A DNA stretch of 8,029 nucleotides, taken from NCBI GenBank assembly GCA_937884015.1, contig CALGBV010000416.1, positions 1-8,029 of the forward strand, given 5' to 3'. A program made the position numbers and the translations under genes. The notes beneath the pieces were generated by a model. It saw only the letters and a list, made by a program, of their open reading frames with translations. It did not search any database and was not told where the DNA came from. This document shows, one piece after another, positions 6,055 to 8,029 of the stretch. The stretch is from an uncultured Bacteroidales bacterium. Lineage in GTDB: Bacteria > Bacteroidota > Bacteroidia > Bacteroidales > F082. The first letter of the stretch is position 1; the number at the start of each line of letters is the position of its first letter.

Positions 6055-8018
6055 AAAAGATTTTTTCAACCATTATAGCTTTATTTTGCCTGATAGGACT
6101 TTGCCAGGCACAGAAACTGTCGAAAGACGAAATGCAGAAATACGAAGCCGAAGTGCGGAGTATGGTCACCTATTTTGAAGAAACTTTGAACTTTATAGGC
6201 GACACGACCTCGACAGCTCAGGAAAAGGAAATCATTTTCACGGAAAGCTGGAGCAAAATCTTCATTGATGATAAGGTTCAGATTGAAGACGACTTGGACA
6301 ACAACCGCAAGACACCTATTAATAAAGACGTTCAAGCCTATCTGAAAGACATCGACTTTTTCTTCAAGAAAGCCGTGTTTCAGTTTGATATTCAGAATAT
6401 TACCAACAGTACTAGAGAAGATGGTTCGATTTTCTTTAAGGTGAATCTGACACGCCATTTGACCGCAATCACCATCAACAATGAAAAGGTTGACAACGTG
6501 AAAAACCGTTTCATCGAAATCAACCTCGACCGCCAGAACAGCAACTTGAAAATTGCCAGCATCTACACTTCGAAAATCAATGAAAAAGAGGAACTTAGAA
6601 ACTGGTGGAACGCACTTTCGGGCAATTGGAAAAAGAGACTGGGCGAAGGCATAAAACTCTACGACAGCATCCCGATTGAGACCGTCGGCATGATTACCAG
6701 CGTTGATTTCATTGCTTCCTATCCTGTTGAAGACCTGATAAATGGCACGGAAATGCGCGATAAAGTCTTCAAAAACGACATGGCCGAACTAGACAAGAAA
6801 CTGAAATTGGTCACTCAAAAACAAAACGTCGACATTTCAGGCATCCGCGAAATCATCAGCGCAGAACCATTAAACGAACTTTCCGATTTGGTCAGCCTCG
6901 ACATTTCGGGAACTTCTATCGAAGACATTTCTCCTTTGCGCAGCGCCAACAAACTGAAGGTTTTACGCGCCAATTCCACGCTGATTAATGACATTTCGGC
7001 ATTGAAATACGACATCACATTGGAAGAACTCGAAATCGCCAACACCGTGATTGACGACATTTCGGTCCTGCAATCGCTGAGAGGCTTGAAAAAACTGAAC
7101 ATTGCCAACACTTTGGTCAACAGTCTAAGAGAAGTGAAAAACTGCCCCGAACTGACCCAACTCAACGTCAGCGGCAGTAAAATCAGCAGCATTTCACCGA
7201 TTCAGGATTTAGAACACCTTGTTTCCATCGATGCCAGCAACACTACTATCCGCGACCTTTCGGCCTTGACAAACATGACAGGTCTGCAAAGCGTGAACGT
7301 TTCGGGAACTGCTGTCAGCAATCTGCAAGCCCTAAACGAATTGGAAAACCTGCGCGAACTGTATTGCAGCAACACCAACATCAAGGATTTGACGCCAGTG
7401 AAAAACCATCGCCGCCTTGGAAAAATCTATTGCGACAAAACCAAAATCGGCATCGAAGAAGCCAGCGCTTACACCAAGGAAAACCCTTATACCTTAGTCA
7501 TTTACGACACGGAAGCCTTGCGCGAATGGTGGAACAACCTGCCGATTTACTGGAAAGCCATTTTCTCGAAACAAATCAACTTGGAATCGGAACCCAGCAC
7601 CGAGCAACTGCATGAAATCATCAACATGAAGGAACTCGACCTTTCGGGCAATCCGTACATTCAGAACCTGTTGCCTGTCAGCCGTTTAACGAACTTGCAG
7701 AAACTTAACATTTCGAACACCGAAATCAGCAACCTGATGGCTTTGCAAGGCATGTTCAACCTGGAAGACCTCATTCTGAAAAACACTTTCGTTGACGATT
7801 TAAGTCCATTGCAAGACATGAACAGTCTGCGCGAACTGAACATCGAAAACACGCCGATTACCAATCTGACACCATTAGCGACAGATGCAAATCTGGAAAC
7901 CGTTTGGGCCGACAGTACCAACATAAAAAAACACAATGTGGTGGCACTTAAAGAAATACAAAAGCATAACACAATTAGAAGCAATCAATCTTTATTGGGA
8001 TTGGAGATTAAGCGATAA
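6051..8018 (+). CDS. Secreted leucine-rich repeat protein with two LRR arrays
   Basis: The protein has 655 residues and is complete. A signal peptide ends LCQA before QKLS (cleavage after Ala20). Residues 21-180 form an alpha+beta domain with KVQIEDDL (75-82), DVQAYLKDIDFFF (93-105) and a strand-rich part ending LKIASIYTSK (166-175). An LRNWWNALSGNWK motif (182-194) leads into a spacer and the first LRR array (about 280-477). A second, related motif LREWWNNLPIYWK (490-502) leads into the second array (about 526-636). The repeats are 22 residues long with the pattern LxxLxIxNTxIxDISxL, like bacterial SDS22-type LRRs, which serve as protein-binding scaffolds. No membrane segment, sorting signal (LPXTG, type IX-type C-terminal domain) or enzymatic domain follows, so the product should stay in the periplasm or be secreted. 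I recall similar N-terminal domains before LRR or formylglycine-generating-enzyme-like (SUMF1) domains in other Bacteroidota. The ATG overlaps the stop of the upstream gene. The partner is unknown. Confidence 0.9.
   Translation: MKKIFSTIIALFCLIGLCQAQKLSKDEMQKYEAEVRSMVTYFEETLNFIGDTTSTAQEKEIIFTESWSKIFIDDKVQIEDDLDNNRKTPINKDVQAYLKDIDFFFKKAVFQFDIQNITNSTREDGSIFFKVNLTRHLTAITINNEKVDNVKNRFIEINLDRQNSNLKIASIYTSKINEKEELRNWWNALSGNWKKRLGEGIKLYDSIPIETVGMITSVDFIASYPVEDLINGTEMRDKVFKNDMAELDKKLKLVTQKQNVDISGIREIISAEPLNELSDLVSLDISGTSIEDISPLRSANKLKVLRANSTLINDISALKYDITLEELEIANTVIDDISVLQSLRGLKKLNIANTLVNSLREVKNCPELTQLNVSGSKISSISPIQDLEHLVSIDASNTTIRDLSALTNMTGLQSVNVSGTAVSNLQALNELENLRELYCSNTNIKDLTPVKNHRRLGKIYCDKTKIGIEEASAYTKENPYTLVIYDTEALREWWNNLPIYWKAIFSKQINLESEPSTEQLHEIINMKELDLSGNPYIQNLLPVSRLTNLQKLNISNTEISNLMALQGMFNLEDLILKNTFVDDLSPLQDMNSLRELNIENTPITNLTPLATDANLETVWADSTNIKKHNVVALKEIQKHNTIRSNQSLLGLEIKR
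6888..7481 (+). repeat. LRR array 1: nine 22-residue units
   Basis: This stretch encodes residues 280-477 of the LRR protein as nine units of exactly 22 codons (66 bases), with no insertion or deletion: units start at Leu280, 302, 324, 346, 368, 390, 412, 434 and 456. The typical unit is LxxLxIxNTxIxDISxLxxxxx. The ninth unit (456-477) has lost the DIS-x-L part and may be the capping repeat. DNA identity between units is low, so the array is old and not a recent expansion. Confidence 0.88.
7626..7958 (+). repeat. LRR array 2: four repeats plus a cap
   Basis: This stretch encodes residues 526-636. The first unit (526-548) has 23 residues with LDLSGNPYIQNLLPV. Regular 22-residue units start at Leu549, 571 and 593, and a final degraded unit starts at Leu615 (AD-STNIKK). 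The array follows the second WWN motif, mirroring how array 1 follows the first. Confidence 0.85.
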
Positions 8019-8029
8019 GATATATAGAT

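Noticed and set aside
6888..7958. Type III effector or surface internalin reading of the LRR protein
   Set aside because: It has a standard signal peptide, no LPXTG or C-terminal secretion domain and no catalytic domain, so a periplasmic or secreted binding protein is the safer reading.

Overview
The window looks like chromosomal DNA of a Bacteroidota member, most likely of the order Bacteroidales. Three things point there: a TAnnTTTG-type -7 promoter element, an EF-G paralog of the kind Bacteroides carries beside its canonical EF-G, and a run of exported proteins whose style (A-Q signal peptidase sites, a lipoprotein, conserved hypothetical families) is typical of that group. There is no rRNA, tRNA, CRISPR array, insertion sequence or phage gene.

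Layout. (1) Positions 2-1984, + strand: the 3' 90% or so of an elongation factor G paralog (EF-G2 type) whose GTPase motifs are degenerate although its tRNA-translocating domains are well kept; codon choice suggests high expression. (2) Positions 2008-2039: a strong hairpin terminator that works for both strands, because the next gene is convergent and its stop codon lies in the T-run. (3) Positions 3741-2038, - strand: one long protein joining an Elp3-like radical SAM domain to a C-terminal domain that I recognise as the DUF6873/GME-fold type. (4) Around 3763-3808: overlapping divergent promoters. (5) Positions 3842-8018, + strand: four consecutive genes for exported proteins, namely a lipoprotein with a long charged helix, two secreted proteins of unknown function, and a 655-residue secreted protein with two leucine-rich repeat (LRR) arrays.

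The four exported genes are the most interesting part. They are co-directional. The last two overlap by 4 bases (ATGA). The lipoprotein, the second protein and the N-terminus of the LRR protein appear to share one alpha+beta module: an 'ANRVI...(L/M)F' helix followed by a 'YL/YF' helix and, in the latter two, beta strands. They may therefore be diverged paralogs working together at the cell envelope, with the LRR protein as the likely recognition part. The gap between the second and third genes holds an inverted array of an 8-base unit, five copies in one orientation and six in the other, in perfect 8-base phase within each arm.

No function can be assigned to the exported cluster from sequence alone, and the EF-G and radical SAM genes show no evident functional link to it.
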